Shown one piece after another: positions 1 through 6,520 of a DNA stretch of 9,359 bases. Numbering within the stretch: position 1 is the first letter of the stretch; every line of letters starts with the position of its first letter. Origin of the DNA: Rhodospirillum sp. UBA1311 (GTDB lineage: Bacteria; Pseudomonadota; Alphaproteobacteria; Rhodospirillales; Rhodospirillaceae); NCBI GenBank assembly GCA_002307145.1, contig DBTR01000019.1:2106-11464 (forward strand), given 5' to 3'. The notes under the pieces were generated by a model that saw nothing but the letters and a program-made list of their open reading frames with translations, was not told where the DNA came from and ran no database searches. A program made the position numbers and the translations under genes.

Positions 1-571
1 CGCCGTAGAGCGCGACGCGGCGATAGTCGCCGATGATCCGGCCACGGCCGTAGGCGTCCGGCAGGCCGGTGACGATGCCCGCCTTGCGCGCCGCCAGGAT
101 GTCGGGCGAATAGGCATCGAACACGCCCTTGTTGTGGTCCTTGCGGTACTTGGTCCAGATCTCCTCGACCGCCGGGTCGAGGGTGTAGCCAAAGGCGTGC
201 AGGCCGTTCTCGACCATCCTGAGGCCGCCGTTCGGCATGATCGCGCGCTTCAGCGGCGCGTCGGTCTGGAGGCCGACGATGATTTCGGCGTCGCGGTCGA
301 TGTAGCCCGGCGCGTGCGCGGTGATCGACGCGGGGCGGTCGGTGGAGGCGTCGAGGATGCCCTTGGCGCGCTCGATCTTGAGGAGTTCGGTGAGCTTGGC
401 CCAGACTCCCAGGGTGCGGGCGGTCGGTCCGGCGAGGAAGGAGTCATTCCCGAGGTAGGGGGAATAGTTCGCCTGGATGAAGCCGCGTACGTCGACGCGC
501 TGCATCCATTCGCCCGGCACGAAATCCTGCCAGGGCTCCAAAGCGACGGTGTCGGAAATTCTCGCGTCCAT
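1..571 (-). CDS. pflB: Pyruvate formate-lyase (formate acetyltransferase), N-terminal 190 residues
   Basis: Cytoplasmic glycyl-radical enzyme that converts pyruvate and CoA to acetyl-CoA and formate under anoxic conditions. Translating leftward from the ATG at 569-571 gives MDARISDTVALEPWQDFVPG, then segments highly conserved in the family: NYSPYLGNDSFLAGPT, IVGLQTDAPLKRAIMP, HNKGVFDAYSPDIL and GLPDAYGRGRIIGDYRRVALYG. The last matches E. coli PflB almost residue for residue. The gene leaves the window at residue 190 of an expected ~750-760, so the Cys-Cys active site and the radical glycine are not visible. The start is supported by a GGAG at 579-582, 7 bases upstream, by the family's N-terminal length, and by an in-frame stop not far upstream. 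No activating enzyme gene (pflA) is visible; it would have to lie outside to the left. The family assignment is firm; anaerobic use is inferred. Confidence 0.95.
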   Translation of the reverse strand, partial: MDARISDTVALEPWQDFVPGEWMQRVDVRGFIQANYSPYLGNDSFLAGPTARTLGVWAKLTELLKIERAKGILDASTDRPASITAHAPGYIDRDAEIIVGLQTDAPLKRAIMPNGGLRMVENGLHAFGYTLDPAVEEIWTKYRKDHNKGVFDAYSPDILAARKAGIVTGLPDAYGRGRIIGDYRRVALYG

Positions 572-1065
572 TCCTTGACTCCATACCGAACGCACGATTC
601 GTGCGGGCCGGACCGTTCACGGTTCGGCGGGTGTGCCTCAGGCGTTTCCATTCCACGGAATGTGCGTCGCGACGCGCCGATTTCTGGGGGGCGTGGCGCA
701 CGTCCATCGCATCCCTCCTGGGAGGCTCCTGCGGTGGGGCGGATCGGTGCCGGATTGTCCGGTTCTCCCGATCGGGCCGGGCGCAATCTACGCGTCGCCG
801 AAGGCGGACTTCAATCGGTTTTGCGCGGGTTTTGGCGAGGTAATTTCATGGAATTTTCGGGGCTTTGCGCGCAATTTCCGCAATTATTCCAGGGCGTCCG
901 GGAAGTAAAATTCCTACCCCTTTGGCCGAATTGCCTGCCCCGACACCAAAGCCATATACCCTAATCCCTACGGCTATGAAATACGCCGGAGGGCGCATGT
1001 GCGTCCGAGTCGGGTAGGGTGGGGCCTGCGCCGCTTGGAGTCACCCCCGAACGCCCCGCTCAGGT
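572..1065 (-). other. Intergenic region and probable 5' leader/promoter region of pflB
   Basis: About 490 bases between the glucosidase terminator and the pflB start. No convincing protein gene is present. On the minus strand a weak sigma70-like pair is seen: TTCATA (975-980), 16 bases, TATATG (953-958). This would give a leader of over 350 bases. I could not find a clear FNR box (TTGAT-N4-ATCAA), although oxygen control would be expected for pflB. The part nearest the gene holds several short perfect dyads (591-605, 612-623, 649-662, 714-725, 750-762, 767-776) and a strong Shine-Dalgarno-like AGGAGG (714-719) placed 6 bases before an ATG at 705-707. The segment around 841-960 is distinctly more AT-rich than its surroundings, fitting a promoter zone. 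Confidence 0.5.
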
Positions 1066-1103
1066 AGGAAAAACAAAGTCGTCCGGCGTTGCCGCCGGAC
1101 GAC
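1066..1103 (-). terminator. Intrinsic terminator of the beta-glucosidase gene
   Basis: On the minus strand a perfect 11-bp stem, GTCGTCCGGCG / CGCCGGACGAC (1093-1103 and 1078-1088), with a 4-base loop, is followed by TTTGTTTTT. It begins 15 bases after the TGA stop of the glucosidase. Confidence 0.9.
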
Positions 1104-1118
1104 CCCGTGACATGGCTC

Positions 1119-2429
1119 TCAGCGCGCGGCGGCGACGAAGTCGCGGAACCAGGCGTAGGAGTTTTTCGGCGTGCGCTTCTGGGTCTTGTAGTCGACGTGG
1201 ACGAGGCCGAAGCGCGGGCCGTAGCCGCTGCCCCATTCGAAGTTGTCGAGCAGCGACCAGACGAAGTAGCCGCGCACGTCCGCGCCCTTGTCCATCGCCT
1301 CGCGCATCTTCTCGGTATAGAGGGTGAGGTATTTCACCCGGTGGGCGTCGTCGACCACGCCGTTGGCGTCGGGCGCGTCGAGATGGCCGCCGCAGCCGTT
1401 CTCGGTGACGTAGATCGGCAGCTTGTAGGTGTTCGACAGGCCGATGAGTTCGTCGCGGAAGGCATCGGGCCAGATCGCCCAGCCGATTTCCGACTTCGGC
1501 GCGTCGTCGGGCGGCGAGCCCCAGGTCGAGTTGGGCTCGTCCTTAGCGAAGATCGGGCCGTAGTGGTTGAGGCCGAAGAAGTCGATCGGACGGCAGATCT
1601 GCGCCATGTCGCCGCCCTGGATGTAGGGCTCGATCGCTTCGCCCAGCATCGGCGGGTAGTGGCCGAGGAGCTGCGGGTCGGGGAAGGCGAGGTTCCAGTG
1701 TTCGTTGAGCAGCGCTGCGGCGGCGCGGTCGGCGTCGGTGTCCTTCTCCGGCCAGATCGCCTGGCGATTGTGAACCGCGCCGATCACCGCACCGGGCACC
1801 AGACTGCGGATCACGTCGACGCCCATGCCGTGGGCGCGGTTGACGTTGTGGATCACCTTGAGGTGGGTCTGGCGGTCGGTGATCCCGGGGGCGCTCCAGT
1901 CGATCGCATAGCCGAACAGGGTGAACACCGCGAATTCGTTGAAGGTGATCCACTTCTTCACCCGGTCGCCGTAGCGCTTGGCGCACAGCGCGGCGTAGTC
2001 GGCGAACCACCCGGCGGACTCGCGCACCGCCCAGCCGCCGATGTCGTGCAGCGCCTGCGGCAGATCCCAGTGGTAGAGGCAGAGCCAGGGTTCGATCCCG
2101 GCTTCAATCAGGCGGTCGTAGAAGGCGAGCCCCTTTTCGTTCGGCGCGCCCTTGCCGCGCGGCAGAACCCGAGGCCAGGCGACGGAGAAGCGATAGGCGT
2201 CGATGCCCAGGCCCTGCATCAGGGCGATGTCTTCGGGGTAGCGATGGTAGTGGTCACAGGCGGCGTCGCCGGTGTCGCCGTGGCGATCTTGCCCGCCGTG
2301 CGGCAGCGGGTATCCCAGATCGAGGGCTTGCGCCCGTCGACATCGTGCGCGCCTTCAATCTGGTAGCTGGAGGTGGAGACCCCCCCAGACGAAGTCCTTG
2401 GCCCATCCATTCGCGACAGTGTTCGCCAT
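1119..2429 (-). CDS. Family-1 glycoside hydrolase (beta-glucosidase), carrying two offsetting single-base frameshifts
   Basis: Retaining beta-glycosidase that removes terminal beta-linked sugars, probably cytoplasmic since no signal peptide is seen. The reconstructed protein is about 436 residues, normal for GH1 (~440-470). It starts at the ATG at 2427-2429, with GGGAGG at 2435-2440, 5 bases upstream, and reads MANTVANGWAKDFVWG. The next segment, GVSTSSYQIEGAHDVDGRKP to GKIA, is one frame off. From GDTGDAACDHYHRYPEDIAL (about 2279) to the stop the first frame returns. The shifts lie at a run of seven C (2380-2386, one base too many) and near 2280-2281 (one base too few). Family motifs are otherwise intact: acid/base Glu in ITFNEF (reconstructed residue ~165, with F where P is usual), nucleophile Glu in YVTENG (~343), and WSLLDNFEW (~391-399). 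As read, only a fragment from the ATG at 2219 (366 residues) is open. Sequencing error or a recent pseudogene are both possible. Confidence 0.88.
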
Positions 2430-2462
2430 TCCCGCCTCCCAAGCTATTATTGTTCTTAGTAG

Positions 2463-2490
2463 ATTGTAATCACTAACCGAATTCGTTCAA
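2463..2490 (-). promoter_or_regulatory. Predicted sigma70-type promoter of the beta-glucosidase gene, with overlapping dyad
   Basis: Minus strand TTGAAC (2485-2490), 16-base spacer, TACAAT (2463-2468), about 35-40 bases upstream of the start codon. An imperfect palindrome, TTAGT-GATT-N2-AATC-ACTAA with one bulged base (2456-2476), covers the -10 box and could be an operator for a sugar-responsive repressor. Both are pattern-based. Confidence 0.55.
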
Positions 2491-2510
2491 GAGACACAAT
2501 CGCGAAGCGC

Positions 2511-2541
2511 AACGAAAAACCCCGCGGCAAGGCGCGGGGTT
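2511..2541 (-). terminator. Intrinsic terminator of hemA
   Basis: On the minus strand a perfect 9-bp stem, AACCCCGCG / CGCGGGGTT (2533-2541 and 2518-2526), with a 6-base loop, runs into TTTCGTT. It lies 30 bases after the hemA stop and just upstream of the glucosidase promoter. Confidence 0.85.
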
Positions 2542-2570
2542 GGTCGGAAACCAGGGATGGGAGGTGCGGC

Positions 2571-3782
2571 TCAGGCCGACATCTTGAGGTCGAGCTTGGC
2601 CCACACGGTTTGCAGCGAGTCCACCAGCGCGTCCATCTGGGCATCGGTGTGGAGCGGCGTCGGGGTGATCCGCAGACGCTCGGAGCCGCGCGGCACCGTC
2701 GGGTAATTGATCGGCTGGATATAGATGCCGTGCTCTTCGAGGAGCAGGTCGGAGGCCTTCTTGCAGCGCGTGGCGTCGCCGACCAGTACCGGAACGATGT
2801 GGCTGTCGGTGATGATCACCGGCAGGTCGGCGGCCTGGAGCTTGCGGCGCAGGGTCTCGGCGCGCTCCTGGTGACGGTCGCGGATTTCCGGGTGCCGCTT
2901 GAGATACTGGATGCTGGCGCGCGCGCCGGCGGCAACCGCGGGCGGCATCGCCGAGGAGAAGATGAAGCCCTGGCCGAACGACCGGATGAAGTCGATCGAG
3001 GCACGGCTGCCCGCGACGTAGCCGCCATGCACGCCGATCGCCTTGGCGAGGGTGCCCTGGATGAAGGTGAGGCGGGAGGACTGGCCGTCGCGCTCGGAGA
3101 CGCCGCCGCCGTGCGCGCCATACATCCCGACGGCATGAACTTCGTCGAGGAAGGTCATCGCGTTGTACTTCTCGGCGAGGTCGCAGATCTTCGCGATCGG
3201 CGCGATGTCGCCGTCCATCGAGTAGACCGACTCGAAGGCGATCAGCTTCGGCGCGTTGATCGGCGCGGCGGCGAGCAGGCTTTCGAGATGGGCGACGTCG
3301 TTGTGGCGGAAGATCTGGCGCGGCGCCCGCGAGTGGCGGATGCCTTCTATCATCGAGTTGTGGTTCTGCGAATCCGAGAAGATGATGCAGCCCGGGATCG
3401 CCGCGCCGAGCGTCATCAGCGTCGTCATGTTGGCGGTGTAGCCGCTGGTGAACAGCAGCGCCGCCTCCGCGTCGTGGAGGTCCGCGAGTTCCTGTTCGAG
3501 GAGAACGTGGAAGCGGTTGTTGCCTGAGATGTTGCGGGTACCGCCCGCGCCCGCGCCGCACAGGTCGATGGCTTCGTGCATCGCCGCGATCACGTCGGGG
3601 TGCTGGCCCATGCCGAGATAGTCGTTGGAACACCAAACGACGATGTCACGGATGCCTTGCCCGGTGAACTGCGCGGCTTCGGGGAAATGGGAGACCCGAC
3701 GCATGATCTCGGTGAAGACGCGATAGCGTCCTTCCGACTTCAGGCCGGAAATCTGGTCCTCGAAAAACTGTGAATAGTGCAT
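2571..3782 (-). CDS. hemA: 5-aminolevulinate synthase
   Basis: PLP enzyme of the alpha-oxoamine synthase family. It condenses glycine with succinyl-CoA to 5-aminolevulinate, the first step of tetrapyrrole synthesis by the Shemin route. The product is 403 residues, the usual length for bacterial ALAS. Visible landmarks: VVWCSNDYLGMGQHP (48-62), GAGAGGTRNISGNNRFH (76-92), SQNHNSMIEGIRHS (138-151, His141 expected to stack on PLP), FLDEVHAVGMYG (211-222, Asp213 and His216), and TLAKAIGVHGGY (244-255) with the Schiff-base Lys247. The start MHYSQFFEDQISGLKSEGRY matches the family; the frame stays open upstream to 4034 but that extension is low-complexity and unlike ALAS. GGAGG lies 12 bases upstream, rather far. 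It is a single-gene unit with its own terminator and a long leader. Confidence in function is very high. Confidence 0.97.
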   Translation of the reverse strand: MHYSQFFEDQISGLKSEGRYRVFTEIMRRVSHFPEAAQFTGQGIRDIVVWCSNDYLGMGQHPDVIAAMHEAIDLCGAGAGGTRNISGNNRFHVLLEQELADLHDAEAALLFTSGYTANMTTLMTLGAAIPGCIIFSDSQNHNSMIEGIRHSRAPRQIFRHNDVAHLESLLAAAPINAPKLIAFESVYSMDGDIAPIAKICDLAEKYNAMTFLDEVHAVGMYGAHGGGVSERDGQSSRLTFIQGTLAKAIGVHGGYVAGSRASIDFIRSFGQGFIFSSAMPPAVAAGARASIQYLKRHPEIRDRHQERAETLRRKLQAADLPVIITDSHIVPVLVGDATRCKKASDLLLEEHGIYIQPINYPTVPRGSERLRITPTPLHTDAQMDALVDSLQTVWAKLDLKMSA

Positions 3783-3935
3783 TTCTCGCGCTTTCCTCCG
3801 GCGTCGCCGGTCCGGTGCATGCGCCGGATCGCGGGCCCATGACCACGCGTCGCGCGATGCGGCGGTGGCGTTCCCAGGGGCGGCCCCCCGTCCAAGTGCG
3901 GACGATATAGCCCGAAGGATCGGGCGGGAGCCAGC

Positions 3936-3964
3936 AAAAAAACCTCGCGCCGAAAGGGAGCGCG
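3936..3964 (-). terminator. Terminator-like hairpin between csp and hemA (csp terminator or hemA attenuator)
   Basis: Minus strand CGCGC (3964-3960), 9-base loop, GCGCG (3950-3946), then AGG and TTTTTTT (3942-3936). The stem is short but pure GC and the U-tract is the best in this gap. It lies about 150 bases downstream of the csp stop and 155 bases upstream of the hemA start. Confidence 0.45.
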
Positions 3965-4007
3965 CCTTTGAAAGCGGCGGTTCCGCGCCCGGCGAGCGGG
4001 GGCCGGC

Positions 4008-4040
4008 GAGACGGCGTTCGGGAAATTCCCGCACCGTCTC
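4008..4040. repeat. 33-base interrupted inverted repeat (stable stem-loop)
   Basis: Outer arms GAGACGG (4008-4014) and CCGTCTC (4034-4040) pair perfectly. After a 4/2-base internal loop, inner arms CGGGAA (4019-4024) and TTCCCG (4026-4031) also pair. No U-tract follows on either strand, so it is not a canonical terminator. It could protect the csp 3' end or be part of the hemA leader. Confidence 0.7.
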
Positions 4041-4064
4041 TCCGGGTAAGGCTGCTTTCGTTAC

Positions 4065-4094
4065 GTTATACAGGTTTTATTGCGATCAGGGCAA
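4065..4094 (-). promoter_or_regulatory. Predicted promoter of hemA
   Basis: Minus strand TTGCCC (4089-4094), 18-base spacer, TATAAC (4065-4070). The -10 box matches the sigma70 consensus at five of six positions. Start of transcription would be near 4058, giving a leader of about 275 bases. Pattern-based only. Confidence 0.4.
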
Positions 4095-4111
4095 AGCCTT
4101 TGACCGGCAAT

Positions 4112-4546
4112 TTACAGCGGCACGACGTCGACGGCCTGGAGGCCTTTCGGCCCGTTCGCCATCACCAGCCGAACCCGCTGCCCCTGTTGCAATTCGGCGA
4201 CGCCGTGCTGCTGCAGCGTCCGCGCGTGCACGAACACGTCGGGCCCGCCGCTATCCGGCACCACGAATCCGAATCCTTTTGCCGAATTGAAGAATTTGAC
4301 CGTTCCCTCGGCCTCCGCGCCGGAGGCGTCGGCCTCGGCGTTACGGACGGCGAGGACGGTCTTGACCTGAAGGCCGCGCGGGCCGTCGCCGATCTCGCAT
4401 TCGACGATCGCGCCTTGCGGCAGATTGCGGAACCCCAGGGGTTCTATCGTCGAAATATGGAGGAACGCATCCGGCGTCCCGTCGCTCATTGTCACGAACC
4501 CGAACCCCTTGGTCGGGTTGAACCACTTCACCGTTGCGGTAACCAT
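4112..4546 (-). CDS. Cold-shock protein with two cold-shock domains
   Basis: Cytoplasmic single-stranded nucleic-acid binder, expected to act as an RNA chaperone. With the start at 4546 the protein has 144 residues. Domain 1 (about 3-66) opens TATVKWFNPTKGFGFV, with RNP1 KGFGFV (13-18) and RNP2 DAFLHI (26-31). An acidic/Ala linker EADASGAEAE (71-80) follows. Domain 2 (81-144) has GTVKFFNSAKGFGFV, RNP1 KGFGFV (90-95) and RNP2 DVFVH (103-107). Tandem-domain Csp proteins are known in alphaproteobacteria. The start is a choice: the frame extends upstream to ATGs at 4597 and 4603, adding up to 19 residues (MCMSYVTNWQ...) that match no Csp. Those ATGs sit in a predicted hairpin with no good ribosome site, while 4546 puts the domain right at the N-terminus as in CspA. 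The ribosome site for 4546 (GGGGCGAGG) is weak and very close. Confidence 0.93.
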   Translation of the reverse strand: MVTATVKWFNPTKGFGFVTMSDGTPDAFLHISTIEPLGFRNLPQGAIVECEIGDGPRGLQVKTVLAVRNAEADASGAEAEGTVKFFNSAKGFGFVVPDSGGPDVFVHARTLQQHGVAELQQGQRVRLVMANGPKGLQAVDVVPL

Positions 4547-4590
4547 AACCTCGCCCCACTGCAAACCGTCGCGTTGCCAGTTCGTCACGT

Positions 4591-4619
4591 ACGACATGCA
4601 CATACCCGATGCACGTCAT
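4591..4619 (-). promoter_or_regulatory. Predicted RNA hairpin in the csp leader
   Basis: On the minus strand ATGACGTGCA (4619-4610) can pair along all 10 positions (two G-U) with TGCATGTCGT (4600-4591) around a 9-base loop. It lies 44 bases before the preferred csp start. TGACGTGCA resembles the enterobacterial cold box TGACGTACAGA. Role is inferred. Confidence 0.4.
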
Positions 4620-4701
4620 TCCCCCGTTGGCAACCGTCCCGTTTCGGCCCGCTGTTTGGGTGGTGTTGTTGGTTTTGACAGCTTGCCGCCCTAAGCCTCG
4701 A

Positions 4702-4730
4702 AGTATGCCTCCAACACCTTGCAATGCGAA
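4702..4730 (-). promoter_or_regulatory. Weak candidate promoter of the csp gene
   Basis: Minus strand TTCGCA (4725-4730), 17-base spacer, CATACT (4702-4707); each box has four of six consensus bases. It would give a leader of about 150 bases, in line with the long leaders of cold-shock mRNAs. The rest of 4604-4842 holds no gene that I can support. Confidence 0.3.
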
Positions 4731-4842
4731 AGAATTTTCGGGCCTTCGGATGAATTTTTCACGAGAATTAAGGGAATTTTTACCCAATCGGGTTGGGCAA
4801 TCGGAGCGGGGCGATATTCCGGTCGGGGACGATCAGGAATTT

Positions 4843-6411
4843 CTATCGTTTGCGTCGTTTTGTGAACGGGTCGGCCTTGCCGAGCGCGTGCATCAGATCT
4901 TCCGCTTCGTCGAGGCAGAACCGCAGGCGGCGGGTGTGCCAGCCCATCGCATAGCCGCCGACGAGGTCGGCGATGGCCCGGTCTTCCGCCACCGCTTCCA
5001 GCACGCGCGGTGCGGCGGCGATGTCGTTGAGATCGCCCAGGGCATCCTGGAGGTCGCCGAGGGCGTCGAGGTAGCGCCGCATCGGCCGTTCGGCGTAACG
5101 CGAGCGGAAGAACTCGGCGGCGTAGCGCACCTTCTTCGCCGCGATCCGCACCTGGTGGCGTTCGGCGGCGGATTGCTTGCGGAGCTTGCGTCCATTGCGC
5201 TTGAGCTTGCGCTGGCGCTTGGCGAGGACGGTGTCGGCGAAGTCGCCTGCGAGCGATCCGGCGGCGGAGCGCTCCTGCACCAGTAGGGTGATGCGGCGGC
5301 CAAGGCTCAACAGCAGGCGCGCGGTCTTTGGCGACCGCACCAGGGCGGTGGCGTCGTCCAGGTTTTTTGCGCGGCGGCGGGCAAGCTGGGGCCGCAGCAC
5401 ATCGAGGGCGTCGCGCACGGCGTCCGGGGTCAGAGGTTCGTCGAGCAGGGGATCGAGGAGGGTTTGGCTCAGGACGTCGATGTCGCGCACCGCACCCAGC
5501 GCCGAGGCGAGGTCGCGAAAACCGTCGCGGAACCGCGTGGTTTCGTCGGCGGGCAGAAACGGCCGGAACAGCGACAGCGCGGCGCGCAGGCGGCGGCAGG
5601 CGACGCGCATCTGATGCACCGCCTCGATCGCGCCCTGGGCTTCGAGGTAGGGCTGGTTCGCGAGGAAGTGATTCATCCCTTCGCCGAGGATCGCGGCGAT
5701 CGCTTCCTGCGTCGTCGCGGCGCCTGGAATTTGCGGCTGCGCCGCGCGCCGTGCCGCCGGGGCGAGGGCGAGGGCCAGCGCATAGCCGCGCTCTGCCTTG
5801 CTCTGCCAGCCGATGTGCATCGGAATGTGCTCGGCGAGGTCCAGGGCGAGGTCGAAGACGTGGCTCGCCGGTCCCGCCTTCCATTCCAGCTCGACCTCGG
5901 TGAGCTGGGTTTCGCGCATCACCGCGCCGGAGGCGTCGAACGCCCGGATCGTACCGATGTCGACCGCGACCTCGACTGCGAACACCCCGTTGGTGAGAAC
6001 CGCGTCGGTGCGCTCCATGTCGGTCTCGAACATCTTGCGCAGGGTATCGGCGTGGGGCTCGATCAAGGCGCGCGCGTCGCCGTCCCAGGCGAGCGGCATG
6101 GGCGTCTCGGAGGCGAGCGGGGCGTGCCATTCCTGGCGGCGGAACAGCCCGCCCTCGACTTTACCGGCGGTTTTCAGGTGCTGCTCGAACTTGCCGTCGA
6201 TCTCGCGCACCCGGAGCGCACAGCCCGCGCGCATCAGGTCGGCTTCCGGCGTGTCGTGGTAGACGGTGCGGACGCGCCGCGTGCGCGGCGGCTTTTTCAG
6301 CAGTGCCTTGACCGCTGGTTGCGTCCAGACGCTTTTCGCATCGCGCGCGGCGCAGAGGAGCTTGAGTTCGATTTCGCTTTCCGAGGAGGAAGCGGCTTCG
6401 GCTTGACTCAT
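4843..6411 (-). CDS. CYTH-CHAD domain protein (probable inorganic triphosphatase / polyphosphate-binding)
   Basis: 522 residues, no signal peptide or membrane segment. The N-terminal CYTH (triphosphate tunnel metalloenzyme) domain spans about 11-212: the ExExK motif EIELKL (13-18), YHDTP (51-55), ALRVRE (65-70), HLKT (78-81), EVAVDIG (147-153), EVELE (172-176) and SKAERGY (204-210). These charged residues line the tunnel that binds metal and triphosphate. The C-terminal CHAD domain (about 233-512) is helical and rich in Arg, Lys and His, with the duplicated signatures VHQMRVACRRLRAALSLF (265-282) and HQVRIAAKKVRYAAEFF (419-435). CHAD domains bind polyphosphate. The arrangement is that of E. 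coli YgiF, an inorganic triphosphatase, with a longer CHAD half. The start ATG at 6411 has GAGG 6 bases upstream. The gene is divergent from the SPOR lipoprotein gene. The exact substrate is inferred from family. Confidence 0.93.
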   Translation of the reverse strand: MSQAEAASSSESEIELKLLCAARDAKSVWTQPAVKALLKKPPRTRRVRTVYHDTPEADLMRAGCALRVREIDGKFEQHLKTAGKVEGGLFRRQEWHAPLASETPMPLAWDGDARALIEPHADTLRKMFETDMERTDAVLTNGVFAVEVAVDIGTIRAFDASGAVMRETQLTEVELEWKAGPASHVFDLALDLAEHIPMHIGWQSKAERGYALALALAPAARRAAQPQIPGAATTQEAIAAILGEGMNHFLANQPYLEAQGAIEAVHQMRVACRRLRAALSLFRPFLPADETTRFRDGFRDLASALGAVRDIDVLSQTLLDPLLDEPLTPDAVRDALDVLRPQLARRRAKNLDDATALVRSPKTARLLLSLGRRITLLVQERSAAGSLAGDFADTVLAKRQRKLKRNGRKLRKQSAAERHQVRIAAKKVRYAAEFFRSRYAERPMRRYLDALGDLQDALGDLNDIAAAPRVLEAVAEDRAIADLVGGYAMGWHTRRLRFCLDEAEDLMHALGKADPFTKRRKR

Positions 6412-6474
6412 GATGAACCTCGCGCGCCCGACTGCCGCTGAAGCGGCGTGTCCCCACTAAGATTGTGCGCTCGC

Positions 6475-6504
6475 AGTATATATTGGGAATTTTTTGCAAG
6501 TCCA
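6475..6504 (-). promoter_or_regulatory. Predicted promoter of the CYTH-CHAD gene
   Basis: Minus strand TGGACT (6499-6504), 18-base spacer, TATACT (6475-6480). The -10 box has five of six consensus bases and the -35 is poor, as expected for an activator-dependent promoter. Predicted start of transcription is near 6468, giving a leader of about 57 bases. Confidence 0.5.
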
Positions 6505-6520
6505 GTGAAGGTATCGAGGA

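Larger units (their letters stand above)
3783..4111 (-). other. Long hemA leader / csp-hemA intergenic region
   Basis: No protein gene is supported here. In minus-strand order it holds a predicted promoter (4094-4065), a 33-base interrupted inverted repeat (4040-4008), a hairpin followed by seven T (3964-3936), a 6-bp dyad GCCCGA-N4-TCGGGC (3925-3910) next to TATATC (3908-3903, a possible second -10 box), and a CCGGCG-T-CGCCGG dyad (3810-3798) abutting the hemA Shine-Dalgarno. The left half of csp's 3' end is also here, so some of these signals may belong to csp. Confidence 0.5.

Noticed and set aside
134..964. A 276-codon plus-strand open frame over the pflB start and upstream region
   Set aside because: Its first half is antisense to the firmly identified pflB; no ribosome site or recognisable domain.
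1089..2366. A long plus-strand open frame (about 425 codons) opposite the beta-glucosidase gene
   Set aside because: It is the antisense of a gene with clear GH1 motifs; its Val/Ala/Arg-rich product with no recognisable domain is typical of a shadow frame in GC-rich DNA.
2610..3527. A 305-codon plus-strand open frame opposite hemA
   Set aside because: Antisense shadow of hemA, with low-complexity Arg/Val/Gly-rich product.
4080..4094. TTGCGATCAGGGCAA as an FNR/CRP-family site upstream of hemA
   Set aside because: The half sites are one base too far apart for TTGAT-N4-ATCAA and only TTGC/GCAA match; it overlaps the predicted -35 box, but support is too thin.
4676..4703. Plus-strand TTGACA as a promoter
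   Set aside because: No acceptable -10 box follows and no plus-strand gene lies downstream before 6631.
4771..4800. CCCAA-N5-TTGGG dyad after the CYTH-CHAD stop as its terminator
   Set aside because: On the minus strand it is followed by TAAAAATTCC, not a T run, and the stem is only 5 bp.
5464..6441. A 325-codon plus-strand open frame opposite the CYTH-CHAD gene
   Set aside because: It is antisense to a gene with full CYTH and CHAD motifs and has no ribosome site or domain of its own.
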